A stretch of 64,000 nucleotides of DNA from Burkholderiales bacterium (GTDB lineage: Bacteria > Pseudomonadota > Gammaproteobacteria > Burkholderiales > Burkholderiaceae_C). Positions 48,183 to 57,195 of the stretch are shown here, in pieces; position 1 is the first letter of the stretch, and every line of letters starts with the position of its first letter. A program made the position numbers and the translations under genes. The notes below the pieces were generated by a model. It was given only the letters and a program-made list of their open reading frames with translations, ran no database searches and was not told the origin of the DNA. The stretch is taken from positions 1-64,000 of the forward strand of contig JACPUE010000068.1 of the NCBI GenBank assembly GCA_016192425.1, given 5' to 3'.

Positions 48183-49212
48183 GTCCGATCGTGTGCCCCC
48201 CAAGCGCCTGAACCTGGCCCTGCAAGGCGGGGGCTCGCATGGCGCGTTCACCTGGGGCGTGCTCGATGCGCTGCTGGAAGACGGGCAATGGAGCCTTGAA
48301 GGCATCAGCGGCACCAGCGCCGGGGCCATGAATGCCGTGGCCCTGGCCCATGGTTTTGCCCAGGCTGCGCGCGAGCACACCGACCCGCAGGATGCCCGCC
48401 TGGCGGGCGCCGAGCTGGCGCGCGCCGCATTGCGCCGCCTGTGGGATGGCGTGGGCGCCCTGGGCAACATGGCCTGGGGGCTCCCCCAGCCCCAGGGTTT
48501 TGCCGGGCTGCCGATGATGGCCACGCCCTGGCTGGCGCCCGCGCAGATCAACCCCTTCGGCATCAACCCGCTGCGCAGCCTGCTGGTGCGGGAGGTGGAT
48601 TTCGAACTGCTGGCAGCGCAGCGCAATGGCGTGCCAGCCGTGTTTGTGTGCGCCACCAACGTGCGCACGGGGCGCGGGGAAATTTTCTCGGGCCCCCGGC
48701 TGTCGGCCGATGCGGTCATGGCCTCGGCCTGCCTGCCCTTGCTGTTCAGTGCCGTGCAGATCGGGGGCGAGCGATATTGGGACGGCGGCTACTCGGGCAA
48801 CCCGGCGCTGTACCCGCTGATCTACCAGACCGATTGCAGCGATATCCTGCTGGTGCAGATCAACCCGATCGAACACCTGGGGGTGCCCGACACCATGCCG
48901 GAAATCATGGACCGCATGAACGAAATCACCTTCAACGCCAGCCTGCTGGCCGAGCTGCGTGCCATCGAGTTCGTGCGCCGCCTGCTGGCCGAGGGCAAGC
49001 TCGATCCGCGCCGCTACAAGAACGTGCGCATGCACCGCATCGACGGCGGAACACCGCTGCAAGGCCAGGGCTTTGCCAGCAAGGTACGCGCGGACGCGGC
49101 CTTTCTGCACAAACTCTTCGACCTGGGCCGGGAGGCCGGGCAGCAGTGGCTGCTGGCGCACCGCGCCGATGTGGGCGTGCGCGCCACGCTGGATCTGGCG
49201 CAGCATGCGTGA
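48175..49212 (+). CDS. Patatin-like phospholipase
   Basis: 345 aa from ATG 48175, overlapping the preceding gene. The oxyanion loop LALQGGGSHGAFTWGVLD, nucleophile Ser in ISGTSAGAMNA (GxSxG), and the catalytic Asp in WDGGYSGNP are all intact. It has no signal peptide or autotransporter domain, so it is probably cytosolic or peripheral. Substrate specificity is not evident. It is followed by a GC-rich repeat. Confidence 0.9.
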   Translation: MLESDRVPPKRLNLALQGGGSHGAFTWGVLDALLEDGQWSLEGISGTSAGAMNAVALAHGFAQAAREHTDPQDARLAGAELARAALRRLWDGVGALGNMAWGLPQPQGFAGLPMMATPWLAPAQINPFGINPLRSLLVREVDFELLAAQRNGVPAVFVCATNVRTGRGEIFSGPRLSADAVMASACLPLLFSAVQIGGERYWDGGYSGNPALYPLIYQTDCSDILLVQINPIEHLGVPDTMPEIMDRMNEITFNASLLAELRAIEFVRRLLAEGKLDPRRYKNVRMHRIDGGTPLQGQGFASKVRADAAFLHKLFDLGREAGQQWLLAHRADVGVRATLDLAQHA

Positions 49213-49216
49213 TAAG

Positions 49217-49327
49217 GAACACCCCCCTGCGGCGCTGCGCGCCTTCCCCCAGCTCTTGCAGCGCTGCGCGCTGCGGGCAGGGGGACGCTCCCAGCGCGGC
49301 GGGGCGGCCCTTGCGCGGGAGCCCTGG
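49217..49327. repeat. GC-rich intergenic repeat, copy B
   Basis: Shares the ordered blocks ACCCCCCTGCG, CGCGCCTTCCCCC, AGGGGGACGC and GCGGGGCGGCCCTTGCG with copy A at 45407-45510, and lies between the patatin and HIT genes. The two copies differ at many sites but keep the pairing blocks. Confidence 0.65.
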
Positions 49328-49401
49328 CATAGCTTGCGCTCGCTTCCTGCGGTGTGGGAGGAATGCGGCGCCACACCTCTTTCTACCTTGATGTTTGAAC
49401 C

Positions 49402-49779
49402 ATGACCATAGCGACTTTGCACGACCACGACCCCAACTGCCTCTTCTGCAAGATCATTGCGGGCCAGATTCCTTCCCGCAAGGTGTATGAGGATGAGGAA
49501 ATCTTTGCCTTCCACGACATCCACCCCTGGGCGCCGGTGCATTTCCTGATGGCGCCCAAGCTGCACCTGCCCTCTATGGCCCAGGTGCAGCCCGAGCATG
49601 CGGGCCTGCTGGGCCGCATGATGGCGCTGGCGCCGCGCCTGGCGCTGGAGCAGGGTTGCCGCCCCTATCCTGAGGGGGGATTCCGCATCGTGGTCAACAC
49701 GGGGCTTGAAGGTGGGCAGGAAGTCCACCACCTGCATGTGCATGTCATGGGCGGGCCGCGCCCCTGGCTCAAGGGGTGA
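49402..49779 (+). CDS. Histidine triad (HIT/HINT) nucleotide-binding protein
   Basis: 125 aa. NCLFCKIIAGQIPSRKVYED and the HIT motif VHHLHVHVMGG identify a HINT-type nucleotide phosphoramidase. It is soluble. In related bacteria it lies immediately before tatA, as here, with 84 bp in between. Confidence 0.93.
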   Translation: MTIATLHDHDPNCLFCKIIAGQIPSRKVYEDEEIFAFHDIHPWAPVHFLMAPKLHLPSMAQVQPEHAGLLGRMMALAPRLALEQGCRPYPEGGFRIVVNTGLEGGQEVHHLHVHVMGGPRPWLKG

Positions 49780-49863
49780 CGGCGGCGGAGGAACTTGCAA
49801 GGGTACTGACAGCCCCGGCACGTACCCCGACTAAAATGATCCGCATTCGTTAGGAGAATTTCC

Positions 49864-50109
49864 ATGGGTAGTTTTTCCATCTGGCATTGGCTGGTCGTGC
49901 TGCTGATCGTCGTGCTGGTCTTTGGCACCAAGAAGCTCAAGAACATCGGCTCCGACCTGGGCGGCGCCGTCAAGGGCTTCAAGGACGGCATGAGGGATGG
50001 CGCGTCCAGTGACGCAGCTGCGCCGGTCACGCCGCCTGCTGGCCAGGTCACCGGCAATGCGCCGGCCGACAAGACCACCATCGACGTCGAAGCCAAGCAA
50101 AAAAACTGA
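49864..50109 (+). CDS. tatA: Twin-arginine translocase subunit TatA
   Basis: 81 aa. One N-terminal membrane helix ([17 protein letters not shown]) is followed by the amphipathic helix [18 protein letters not shown] and a disordered acidic tail. TatA oligomers form the pore that exports folded proteins. An AGGAGA ribosome site precedes the ATG. Confidence 0.95.
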   Translation: MGSFSIWHWLVVLLIVVLVFGTKKLKNIGSDLGGAVKGFKDGMRDGASSDAAAPVTPPAGQVTGNAPADKTTIDVEAKQKN

Positions 50110-50137
50110 TGCACGAATGCAAGAGGCGTGAGCGCGC

Positions 50138-50605
50138 ATGATTGACATCGGCCTGTCCAAGATGGCGCTGGTTGGCGTGGTGGCGCTCATCGTCATCGGG
50201 CCCGAGAAGCTGCCGCGCGTGGCGCGCACCGTGGGCACCTTGCTGGGCAAGGCGCAGCGCTACGTGGCCGATGTCAAGGCCGAGGTCAACCGTTCCATGG
50301 AGCTCGACGAGCTCAAGAAAATGAAGGAAACGGTGGAAACGGCTGCCCGTGACGTGGAGCAGTCCATCCACACCACGGCCAACGAGTTCGAGAAGGACTG
50401 GGCCGAGGCCACGGGCCAGGCCGACGCAGCGCTGGAGGGCAGTTCCTCAGTGGAGCTTGCGGCTCCCGTGTACCGCCATCCGGGCAAGAATTGGCGCCTC
50501 AAGCGTGGCGCGGTGCCGCAGTGGTACAAGTCGCGCCACGGCGTGCGTACCAAGGCGCAGTCGGGCGCGGCGCGCGTGGCGCGTTACCGGCCTCCCAAAA
50601 CCTAA
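50138..50605 (+). CDS. tatB: Twin-arginine translocase subunit TatB
   Basis: 155 aa. The membrane helix [19 protein letters not shown] carries the TatB Glu in [14 protein letters not shown]. The long amphipathic and coiled region follows (about 25-110), with a basic C terminus ([19 protein letters not shown]). With TatC it forms the twin-arginine signal receptor. Confidence 0.95.
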   Translation: MIDIGLSKMALVGVVALIVIGPEKLPRVARTVGTLLGKAQRYVADVKAEVNRSMELDELKKMKETVETAARDVEQSIHTTANEFEKDWAEATGQADAALEGSSSVELAAPVYRHPGKNWRLKRGAVPQWYKSRHGVRTKAQSGAARVARYRPPKT

Positions 50606-50657
50606 AGCGCGCTTGCGAGCGACGCCAGCGCAGGCCCTGGGCCTGCAGGCTACCAAC

Positions 50658-51449
50658 ATGTCCGACCAACCATCCAAAGACGACGAACTCGCGGGCACCG
50701 AGCAGCCCTTTGTCGAGCACCTCGTCGAGCTGCGCGACCGCCTGGTCAAGGCCCTGCTTGCCGTGGGCGTGGCTGCAGCGGTGCTCTTTTTCTATCCCGG
50801 CCCTGGGCCGCTCTACGACCTGCTGGCCGCGCCGCTGGTGGCGCACCTGCCCAAAGGGGCCACGCTGATCGCCACCTCGGTGATCTCGCCTTTCATGGTG
50901 CCGCTCAAGATCTTGCTGGTGACGGCTTTCCTGCTGGCCTTGCCGGTCGTGCTGTGGCAGGTCTGGGCCTTTATTGCGCCGGGCCTGTACGCGCATGAAA
51001 AGCGCCTGGTCTTGCCGCTGGTCATCTCCAGCACGATGTTGTTCCTGGTGGGCGTGGGCTTTTGCTACTTTTTTGTTTTTGGGCAGGTGTTCAGCTTCAT
51101 CCAGAGCTTTGCGCCCAAGAGCATCACGGCTGCGCCGGACATCGAGGCCTATCTCAGCTTTGTGCTGACCATGTTCATTGCCTTTGGCCTGGCGTTTGAG
51201 GTGCCCATCGTGGTCATCGTGCTGGCACGCCTGGGGCTGGTGAGCGTGGACAAGCTCAAGTCGTTCCGTGGCTACTTCATCGTGCTGGCGTTCATCATTG
51301 CCGCCATCGTCACACCGCCCGATGTGGTGTCGCAGCTGGCCTTGGCGGTGCCCATGTGCCTGCTGTACGAGTTGGGCATCTGGTCTGCGCAGATCTTCAT
51401 CCGGCACACGCGTGCGCCGGACGATTCGCAGGAGACCACGGCGTCCTGA
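50658..51449 (+). CDS. tatC: Twin-arginine translocase subunit TatC
   Basis: 263 aa with six membrane helices. FVEHLVELRDRLVKALLAV and ISPFMVPLKILLVTAFLLALP are diagnostic, with the conserved Glu in FGLAFEVPIVVIVL. TatC binds the twin-arginine signal peptide. The Rieske subunit petA downstream, and possibly others, are likely substrates. Confidence 0.96.
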   Translation: MSDQPSKDDELAGTEQPFVEHLVELRDRLVKALLAVGVAAAVLFFYPGPGPLYDLLAAPLVAHLPKGATLIATSVISPFMVPLKILLVTAFLLALPVVLWQVWAFIAPGLYAHEKRLVLPLVISSTMLFLVGVGFCYFFVFGQVFSFIQSFAPKSITAAPDIEAYLSFVLTMFIAFGLAFEVPIVVIVLARLGLVSVDKLKSFRGYFIVLAFIIAAIVTPPDVVSQLALAVPMCLLYELGIWSAQIFIRHTRAPDDSQETTAS

Positions 51450-51452
51450 GCT

Positions 51453-52601
51453 TCAGCGCTGGCGCGTGCGCCGGGTCTGGGGCCGCAGGCCAGGGGTTAG
51501 CTCCAGGTCGATCACGCGGTTGCCGCGCTGCACCTGGAACTTGGCAGCCTCGCCGGGGCGCAGGGCTGCCACCGAGGACAGCAGCCCTGGCACATTGGTC
51601 ACGGGTTTGCCTGCCACCTGAACGATCACATCGCCGGGGCGGATGCCGCCCTGGGCGGCGGGGCCGTCCTGCAGCACGCCGGTGATGATGACGCCCTCGG
51701 TGGCTTTCACGCCAAAGGTCTCGGCCAGTTCGGGCGAGAGTTCGTTGGGCTCCACGCCGATCCAGCCGCGCGTGACCTTGCCCTCGCGCACGATGCCGTC
51801 GAGCACCATGCGCGCCGTGGACACCGGAATGGCAAAGCCAATGCCCAGGCTGCCGCCCGAGCGCGAGTAAATGGCCGTGTTGATGCCCAGGAGGTTGCCG
51901 TTCACATCCACCAGGGCGCCGCCCGAATTGCCGGGGTTGATGGCGGCGTCGGTCTGGATAAAGTTCTCGAACGTGTTGATGCCCAGCTGGCTGCGTCCCA
52001 GTGCGCTGACGATGCCGCTCGTCACCGTCTGCCCCACGCCAAAGGGGTTGCCAATGGCGAGCACGATGTCGCCCACCGACAGTCCGTCGGAGTTGCCCAG
52101 CACGATCACGGGCAGCTTGTCCAGTTCGATCTTCAGGATCGCCAGGTCGGTGTCCGGGTCGGTGCCCACCACGCGCGCGCGCCCCCGGCGGCTGTCCGAC
52201 AGGGTGACGTCGATCTCGTCGGCCCCCTCGACCACATGGTTGTTGGTAAGGATGTAGCCATCGGGGCTCACGATCACCCCGCTGCCCAGGCCGGCCTGGG
52301 GTTCGCTGCCCATGTCGCCGAAAAAGAAGCGGAACCACGGGTCGCTGCTGCGCGGGTCGCGCGCCGGGGCCGTGCTGGTGTTGATGCTGACCACCGCAGG
52401 CGCAGCCTTGCGCGCCGCGCCGCTCAGGCTGCCAGGGGGCACGTAGCCGCTGGCCGGGGGAGGGGCCTCCATCAGCGCAATGCCTGCGCCAGACCGGATG
52501 GCGCCCTTGCGGATCCAGTCCGGCTGCAAGGTGGCAACAACAAAATAGGCCGCGACGAGAACCGTCACGGTTTGCGAGAACAGCAGCCAGATGCGTTTCA
52601 T
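51453..52601 (-). CDS. DegS/HtrA-type periplasmic serine protease, single PDZ
   Basis: 382 aa. An N-terminal membrane anchor (IWLLFSQTVTVLVAAYFVV) is followed by a trypsin-like domain with triad His (YILTNNHVVEGADE), Asp (GTDPDTDLAILKI) and Ser (DAAINPGNSGGALVDVNGN). One PDZ domain lies at about 275-370 (GVIITGVLQDGPAAQGGIRP). This fits DegS-type envelope stress proteases more than DegP, which has two PDZ domains. No rseA or rpoE is nearby. The longer frame to 53405 overlaps the Nif3 gene and is rejected. Confidence 0.9.
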   Translation of the reverse strand: MKRIWLLFSQTVTVLVAAYFVVATLQPDWIRKGAIRSGAGIALMEAPPPASGYVPPGSLSGAARKAAPAVVSINTSTAPARDPRSSDPWFRFFFGDMGSEPQAGLGSGVIVSPDGYILTNNHVVEGADEIDVTLSDSRRGRARVVGTDPDTDLAILKIELDKLPVIVLGNSDGLSVGDIVLAIGNPFGVGQTVTSGIVSALGRSQLGINTFENFIQTDAAINPGNSGGALVDVNGNLLGINTAIYSRSGGSLGIGFAIPVSTARMVLDGIVREGKVTRGWIGVEPNELSPELAETFGVKATEGVIITGVLQDGPAAQGGIRPGDVIVQVAGKPVTNVPGLLSSVAALRPGEAAKFQVQRGNRVIDLELTPGLRPQTRRTRQR

Positions 52602-52682
52602 GAACGGTGAGCGAGAAGAGTGCCCTAAGAAGTGACTATTGTGGCCCAAGCGCCCACCTCTGCGCCGCACGACAATACGCCC

Positions 52683-53435
52683 ATGGCTATTCACCGAGAC
52701 ACCCTGCTGCAGGCGCTGGATGCGCTCTTGCAGCCCGAACGCTTCAAGGACTACGGCCCCAACGGCCTGCAGGTCGAGGGCAAGGCGCAGATTGCGCGCA
52801 TCGTCAGCGGCGTGACGGCCAGCCGCGCGCTGATCGATGCCGCCATAGCGCAGCAGGCCGACGCCATCTTCGTGCACCACGGCCTGTTCTGGCGCGGGCA
52901 GGACGGGCGCATCACCGGCTGGATGAAGCAGCGCCTGCAGCGCCTGCTGGCGCACGACGTCAACCTCTATGCCTACCACCTGCCCCTGGACGCGCACCCT
53001 GAACTGGGCAACAACGCCCGCCTGGGCGCGCTGCTGGGCTGGCAGGCCGAAACGCGCTTCGGCGAGCAGGACCTGGGCTGTGTGGCCAGCGTGGACTATG
53101 GCAACGCCCAGGCGCTGGCGCAGCATGTGCAGCAGGTGCTGGGGCGCAGCACCACGCTGGTGGCGCCCGAGGGCGTGCGGCCCATCCGCCGCGTGGCCTG
53201 GTGCAGCGGTGGGGCGCAGGGCTACTTCGAGTCCGCCATGGCTGCCGGTGCCGATGCCTTCATCACCGGCGAAATCTCCGAACCCCAGGCCCATCTGGCA
53301 CGCGAGAGCGGTGTGGCCTTCATCGCCGCCGGGCACCACGCGACCGAGCGCTACGGCGCACCGGCGGTGGCAGCCCATGTGGCGGCGCAGCTGGGGCTGG
53401 AGCACCAGTTCATAGATATCGACAACCCTGCGTAG
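52683..53435 (+). CDS. Nif3-like dinuclear metal centre protein
   Basis: 250 aa. GLQVEGKAQIARIVSGVTAS, FVHHGLFWRG, YAYHLPLDAHPELGNN and AAGHHATERYGAPA are conserved, and the His and Asp/Glu ligands of a dimetal site are visible. Such proteins form hexameric rings; their substrate is not settled (GTP cyclohydrolase-like activity has been proposed). It is divergent from the DegS-like protease. Confidence 0.9.
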   Translation: MAIHRDTLLQALDALLQPERFKDYGPNGLQVEGKAQIARIVSGVTASRALIDAAIAQQADAIFVHHGLFWRGQDGRITGWMKQRLQRLLAHDVNLYAYHLPLDAHPELGNNARLGALLGWQAETRFGEQDLGCVASVDYGNAQALAQHVQQVLGRSTTLVAPEGVRPIRRVAWCSGGAQGYFESAMAAGADAFITGEISEPQAHLARESGVAFIAAGHHATERYGAPAVAAHVAAQLGLEHQFIDIDNPA

Positions 53436-53438
53436 GAT

Positions 53439-53486
53439 GCTATAAAAATAATAGCTGCTTACGCAATGAATACGGGCGTCAAGGCC
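53439..53486. repeat. AT-rich intergenic repeat, copy 5
   Basis: GCTATAAAAATAATAGC followed by TGCTTACGCAATGAATACGG and GCGTCAAGG. It fills the gap between the Nif3 stop and pdxA start and contains an in-frame ATG that is not the pdxA start. Confidence 0.72.
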
Positions 53487-53494
53487 ATTTTCTT

Positions 53495-54541
53495 ATGAAT
53501 ACCCCATCCTCCCTGCGCCCCCTGGCCATCACCCAGGGCGACCCCGCAGGCATCGGCCCCGAGATCGTCGCCAAGGCGTTCCGCGACGCCCCCGGGCTGC
53601 TGCGCGGCTGTTTCGCCGTGGGCGACCTGGCCACGCTGCGCCGAGCGGCCCAGTGCCTGGTGCGGCCGGGCCAGCCGGAGCTGCCCGTGGCGCAGATCGA
53701 TGCGCCCGCGCAGGCGCTGGACATGCCCCCGCGCTGCCTGCCCGTGCTGCCCCTGCCGGGGCTGCCCGGCCCGGTGCCCTGGGGGCAGGTGTCGGCGCAG
53801 GCGGGAAGTGCTGCGGCGCAGTGCGTGGTGTGGGCTGCACGCGCCGCCCTGCGCGGCGAGGTGGCCGGCCTGGTGACCGCGCCCTTGCACAAGGAATCCT
53901 TGCACGCCGCCGGGGTGGACTACCCCGGCCACACCGAGTTGCTGCAGGCGCAGGCGGCTGCCCATGCAGGCGTCTCGCTGGCGGACATGCCCGTGCGCAT
54001 GATGCTGGCCAGCGACGAACTGTGCACCGTGCTGGTCAGCATCCATGTGTCCTTGCGCGATGCGCTGGCCGCTGTCACCCAGGACAACCTGCTGCAAACC
54101 CTGCAGATCACGCACGAAGCGCTCTCGCGCAGCCTGGGGCGCGCGCCGCGCATCGCCGTGGCGGGCCTGAACCCGCATGCGGGCGAAGGTGGGTTGTTCG
54201 GGCGCGAGGAAATCGAGGTGATTGCCCCCGCCATTGCTGAGGGGCGCCGCCGGGGCTGGGAGGTGGCGGGGCCCTTGCCGCCGGACACGGTGTTCATGCG
54301 CGCGCGCAATGCGCCGGGCCATCCGGGCGAGTTTGACGTGGTGCTGGCCATGTACCACGACCAGGGGCTGATCCCCATGAAATACCTGGGCGTGGACAAG
54401 GGTGTGAATGTGACCCTGGGCCTGCCGCTGGTGCGCACCAGCCCGGACCATGGCACCGCCTTCGGCATTGCGGGCCAGGGCGTGGCCGATGCCTCCAGCC
54501 TCATCGAGGCGGTGCGCATGGCGCGCCGCCTGGCGGGGTGA
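53495..54541 (+). CDS. pdxA: 4-hydroxythreonine-4-phosphate dehydrogenase
   Basis: 348 aa. Pyridoxal phosphate synthesis. ITQGDPAGIGPEIVAKAF opens the fold, and zinc-ligand His residues lie in YPGHTELLQ, GLNPHAGEGG and AMYHDQGLIPMKYLG. TSPDHGTAFGIAGQGVAD is also conserved. The gene follows an AT-rich repeat directly, so its promoter must lie within or upstream of that element. Confidence 0.94.
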   Translation: MNTPSSLRPLAITQGDPAGIGPEIVAKAFRDAPGLLRGCFAVGDLATLRRAAQCLVRPGQPELPVAQIDAPAQALDMPPRCLPVLPLPGLPGPVPWGQVSAQAGSAAAQCVVWAARAALRGEVAGLVTAPLHKESLHAAGVDYPGHTELLQAQAAAHAGVSLADMPVRMMLASDELCTVLVSIHVSLRDALAAVTQDNLLQTLQITHEALSRSLGRAPRIAVAGLNPHAGEGGLFGREEIEVIAPAIAEGRRRGWEVAGPLPPDTVFMRARNAPGHPGEFDVVLAMYHDQGLIPMKYLGVDKGVNVTLGLPLVRTSPDHGTAFGIAGQGVADASSLIEAVRMARRLAG

Positions 54542-54544
54542 AAA

Positions 54545-54982
54545 TCAGCGCTTGAGGCTGTCGCGGATCTCGCGCAGCAGCACGATGTCCTCGGGCGTGG
54601 GGGCCGGTGCGGCGGGCGCTTCAGGGGCTGCAGGCGCCTCGCGCTTGAGCCGGTTGATCTGCTTGACCATCATGAAGATGATGAACGCCAGGATCAGGAA
54701 GTTGACCGCCACGGTGATGAAGTTGCCGTAGGCAAACACCGGCACGCCCGCTTTCTTGAGCGCATCGAGCGTCGTGGCCGTGCCTGCGGGCACGGTGCCC
54801 AGCACGACAAACAGGTTGGAAAAATCCAGCTTGCCGAACACCAGGCCCACCACCGGCATGATCAGGTCGGCGACGACCGAATCGACGATCTTGCCGAAAG
54901 CTCCGCCAATGATCACGCCCACGGCCAAATCGACGACGTTGCCCTTGATGGCGAACTCGCGGAATTCCTGCACCATTCCCAT
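54545..54982 (-). CDS. mscL: Large-conductance mechanosensitive channel
   Basis: 145 aa. [19 protein letters not shown] and the pore helix [20 protein letters not shown] are typical; a second helix at about 75-100 ([19 protein letters not shown]) and a cytoplasmic bundle after a Pro/Ala-rich linker follow. MscL releases solutes during osmotic downshock. It is convergent with pdxA and divergent from petA. Confidence 0.95.
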   Translation of the reverse strand: MGMVQEFREFAIKGNVVDLAVGVIIGGAFGKIVDSVVADLIMPVVGLVFGKLDFSNLFVVLGTVPAGTATTLDALKKAGVPVFAYGNFITVAVNFLILAFIIFMMVKQINRLKREAPAAPEAPAAPAPTPEDIVLLREIRDSLKR

Positions 54983-55149
54983 GGATCTGCTCCTTCGAAG
55001 GTTCCAAAAACCACAGTATCCCGCAAGAAGCTGCATATTTCCCCGGTTCGACCCAGGTCAAATCTGTGCCAGATTGTCAAAAGAGGCACTTTGCACTCCG
55101 CTACAATTTACGGTTGACCCAACCCTAGCGATGATCATCGAGGACCCCC

Positions 55150-55749
55150 ATGAGTGACACTCCAATCGACTCCAGCAAACGGACGTGGCTGATCGCGACC
55201 GGCTGCGCGGGCGCTGTGGGCGGCGTGGCAACCGCCGTTCCTTTCGTGAGTACCTTCCAGCCATCGGAAAAGGCCAAGGCCGCCGGTGCTGCGGTTGAAG
55301 TGGACATCTCTCAGCTCAAGCCCGGTGAGCGCGCCATCGTCGAATGGCGCGGCAAGCCGGTCTGGATCATCAAGCGCACGCCCGAACAGCTGGCCGACCT
55401 GCCCAAGAACGACGCCCAGCTTGCAGACCCCAAGTCCGAGCGCAAGCCCGACGAGTTCACGCCGCCCTACGCGCGCAACGAGCACCGCTCCATCAAGCCC
55501 GAAATCCTCGTGGCCGTGGGCATCTGCCCGCACCTGGGCTGCTCGCCCTCTGAAAAATACGTACCGGGTCCTCAACCTTCGCTGCCCGACGACTGGAAGG
55601 GCGGCTTCCTGTGCCCCTGCCACGGCTCGACCTTCGACATGGCCGGCCGCGTGTTCAAGAACAAGCCTTCGCCTGACAACCTCGAAATCCCGCCGCACAT
55701 GTATCTGTCGGATACGCGCCTGCTCATCGGTGACGACAAGAAAGCCTAA
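55150..55749 (+). CDS. petA: Ubiquinol-cytochrome c reductase, Rieske iron-sulfur subunit
   Basis: 199 aa. The N terminus SSKRTWLIATGCAGAVGGVA is a Tat-type anchor with Lys-Arg in place of Arg-Arg. Cluster ligands are in CPHLGC and CPCHGSTFD, with the disulfide Cys in the same loops. It carries electrons from ubiquinol to cytochrome c1 in the bc1 complex. First gene of petABC, 14 bp before petB. Confidence 0.95.
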   Translation: MSDTPIDSSKRTWLIATGCAGAVGGVATAVPFVSTFQPSEKAKAAGAAVEVDISQLKPGERAIVEWRGKPVWIIKRTPEQLADLPKNDAQLADPKSERKPDEFTPPYARNEHRSIKPEILVAVGICPHLGCSPSEKYVPGPQPSLPDDWKGGFLCPCHGSTFDMAGRVFKNKPSPDNLEIPPHMYLSDTRLLIGDDKKA

Positions 55750-55763
55750 TCGAGGACCCCACC

Positions 55764-57179
55764 ATGGCCGAATTCAAGGAAATCTCCCCCAACGCCTCGG
55801 CGGGCGCCAAGCTCACCAACTGGTTTGAGAACCGCTTCCCGACGATGTTCGACGCCTACCGCGTCCACATGTCGGAGTACTACGCACCCAAGAACTTCAA
55901 CTTCTGGTACATCTTCGGCTCGCTGGCCCTGCTGGTGCTGGTGATCCAGATCGTCACCGGCATCTTCCTGGTGATGCACTACAAGCCCGACGCCGCCAAG
56001 GCCTTCGAGTCGGTCGAGTACATCATGCGCGACGTGCCCTGGGGCTGGCTGATCCGCTACATGCACTCCACCGGTGCCTCGGCGTTCTTCATCGTCGTCT
56101 ACCTGCACATGTTCCGCGGCCTGCTCTATGGCAGCTACCGCAAGCCACGCGAACTGGTCTGGATCTTCGGCTGCGCCATCTTCCTGGCGCTCATGGGCGA
56201 AGCCTTCATGGGCTACCTGCTGCCCTGGGGGCAGATGTCCTACTGGGGCGCCCAGGTGATCGTGAACCTGTTCTCCGCCATCCCCTTCATCGGCCCCGAT
56301 CTGGCGCTGCTGATCCGTGGCGACTACGTGGTGGGCGACGCCACCCTCAACCGCTTCTTCAGCTTCCACGTCATCGCCGTGCCCCTGGTGCTGCTGGGTC
56401 TGGTGGTGGCCCACTTGCTGGCCCTGCACGACGTGGGTTCCAACAACCCCGACGGCATCGAAATCAAGAAGGGCCCCAAGGGCAACCGCTGGTCGCCCAC
56501 GGCCCCTGCGGACGGCATCCCCTTCCACCCCTACTACTCGGTGCACGACATCTTTGGTGTCTGCGTGTTCCTGATCGTGTTCACGGCCGTGATCTTCTTC
56601 GCGCCCGAAGCCGGCGGCTACTTCCTGGAGTACAACAACTTCATCCCTGCCGACCCCATGGTCACGCCTGCGCACATCGCACCGGTGTGGTACTTCACAC
56701 CCTACTACTCCATGCTGCGCGCCATCACCACCCAAATGGTGTACGTGCTGGCCACCTGCGTGGTGCTGGGGGCTGCCTTCGGGGTGTTCAAGGCGCGCAT
56801 TCCTGCCATCTTCAAGGGCATCATCGCCGTGGGCGCTGCCGTGGTGGTGGCACTCATGTTCGCCATCGACGCCAAGTTCTGGGGTGTCGTGATCATGGGC
56901 GGTGCCGTGGTCATCATGTTCTTCCTGCCCTGGCTCGACTGCAGCCCTGCACGCTCCATCCGCTACCGCCCCACCTGGCACAAGTATGTGTATGCCGTGT
57001 TCGTGGTCAACTTCGTGATCCTGGCCTACCTGGGCGTGCAGCCTCCGTCCCCCGTGGGCGAGCGCGTCTCGCAGCTCGGCACGCTGATCTACTTTGGCTT
57101 CTTCCTGCTGATGCCCTGGTGGAGCGCCAAGGGTGAACCCAAGCCCGTGCCCGACCGTGTTACGTACACAGCACATTGA
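55764..57179 (+). CDS. petB: Cytochrome b of the bc1 complex
   Basis: 471 aa, about nine membrane helices. Haem-ligand His residues are in MHSTGASAFFIVVYLHMFRG and the FHVIAVPLVLLGLVVAHLLA segment (split here as two helices). The PEWY-type Qo motif is replaced by APVWYFTPYYSML, with VW in place of EW. Long relative to the usual 400 because of an extra C-terminal helix region. Second gene of petABC. Confidence 0.93.
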   Translation: MAEFKEISPNASAGAKLTNWFENRFPTMFDAYRVHMSEYYAPKNFNFWYIFGSLALLVLVIQIVTGIFLVMHYKPDAAKAFESVEYIMRDVPWGWLIRYMHSTGASAFFIVVYLHMFRGLLYGSYRKPRELVWIFGCAIFLALMGEAFMGYLLPWGQMSYWGAQVIVNLFSAIPFIGPDLALLIRGDYVVGDATLNRFFSFHVIAVPLVLLGLVVAHLLALHDVGSNNPDGIEIKKGPKGNRWSPTAPADGIPFHPYYSVHDIFGVCVFLIVFTAVIFFAPEAGGYFLEYNNFIPADPMVTPAHIAPVWYFTPYYSMLRAITTQMVYVLATCVVLGAAFGVFKARIPAIFKGIIAVGAAVVVALMFAIDAKFWGVVIMGGAVVIMFFLPWLDCSPARSIRYRPTWHKYVYAVFVVNFVILAYLGVQPPSPVGERVSQLGTLIYFGFFLLMPWWSAKGEPKPVPDRVTYTAH

Positions 57180-57195
57180 GCCGGAGTTACCCACC

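Noticed and set aside
53467-53494. Upstream ATG within the repeat as pdxA start
   Set aside because: The ATG at 53466 in the repeat is followed by sequence unrelated to PdxA; ATG 53495 gives the conserved N terminus.
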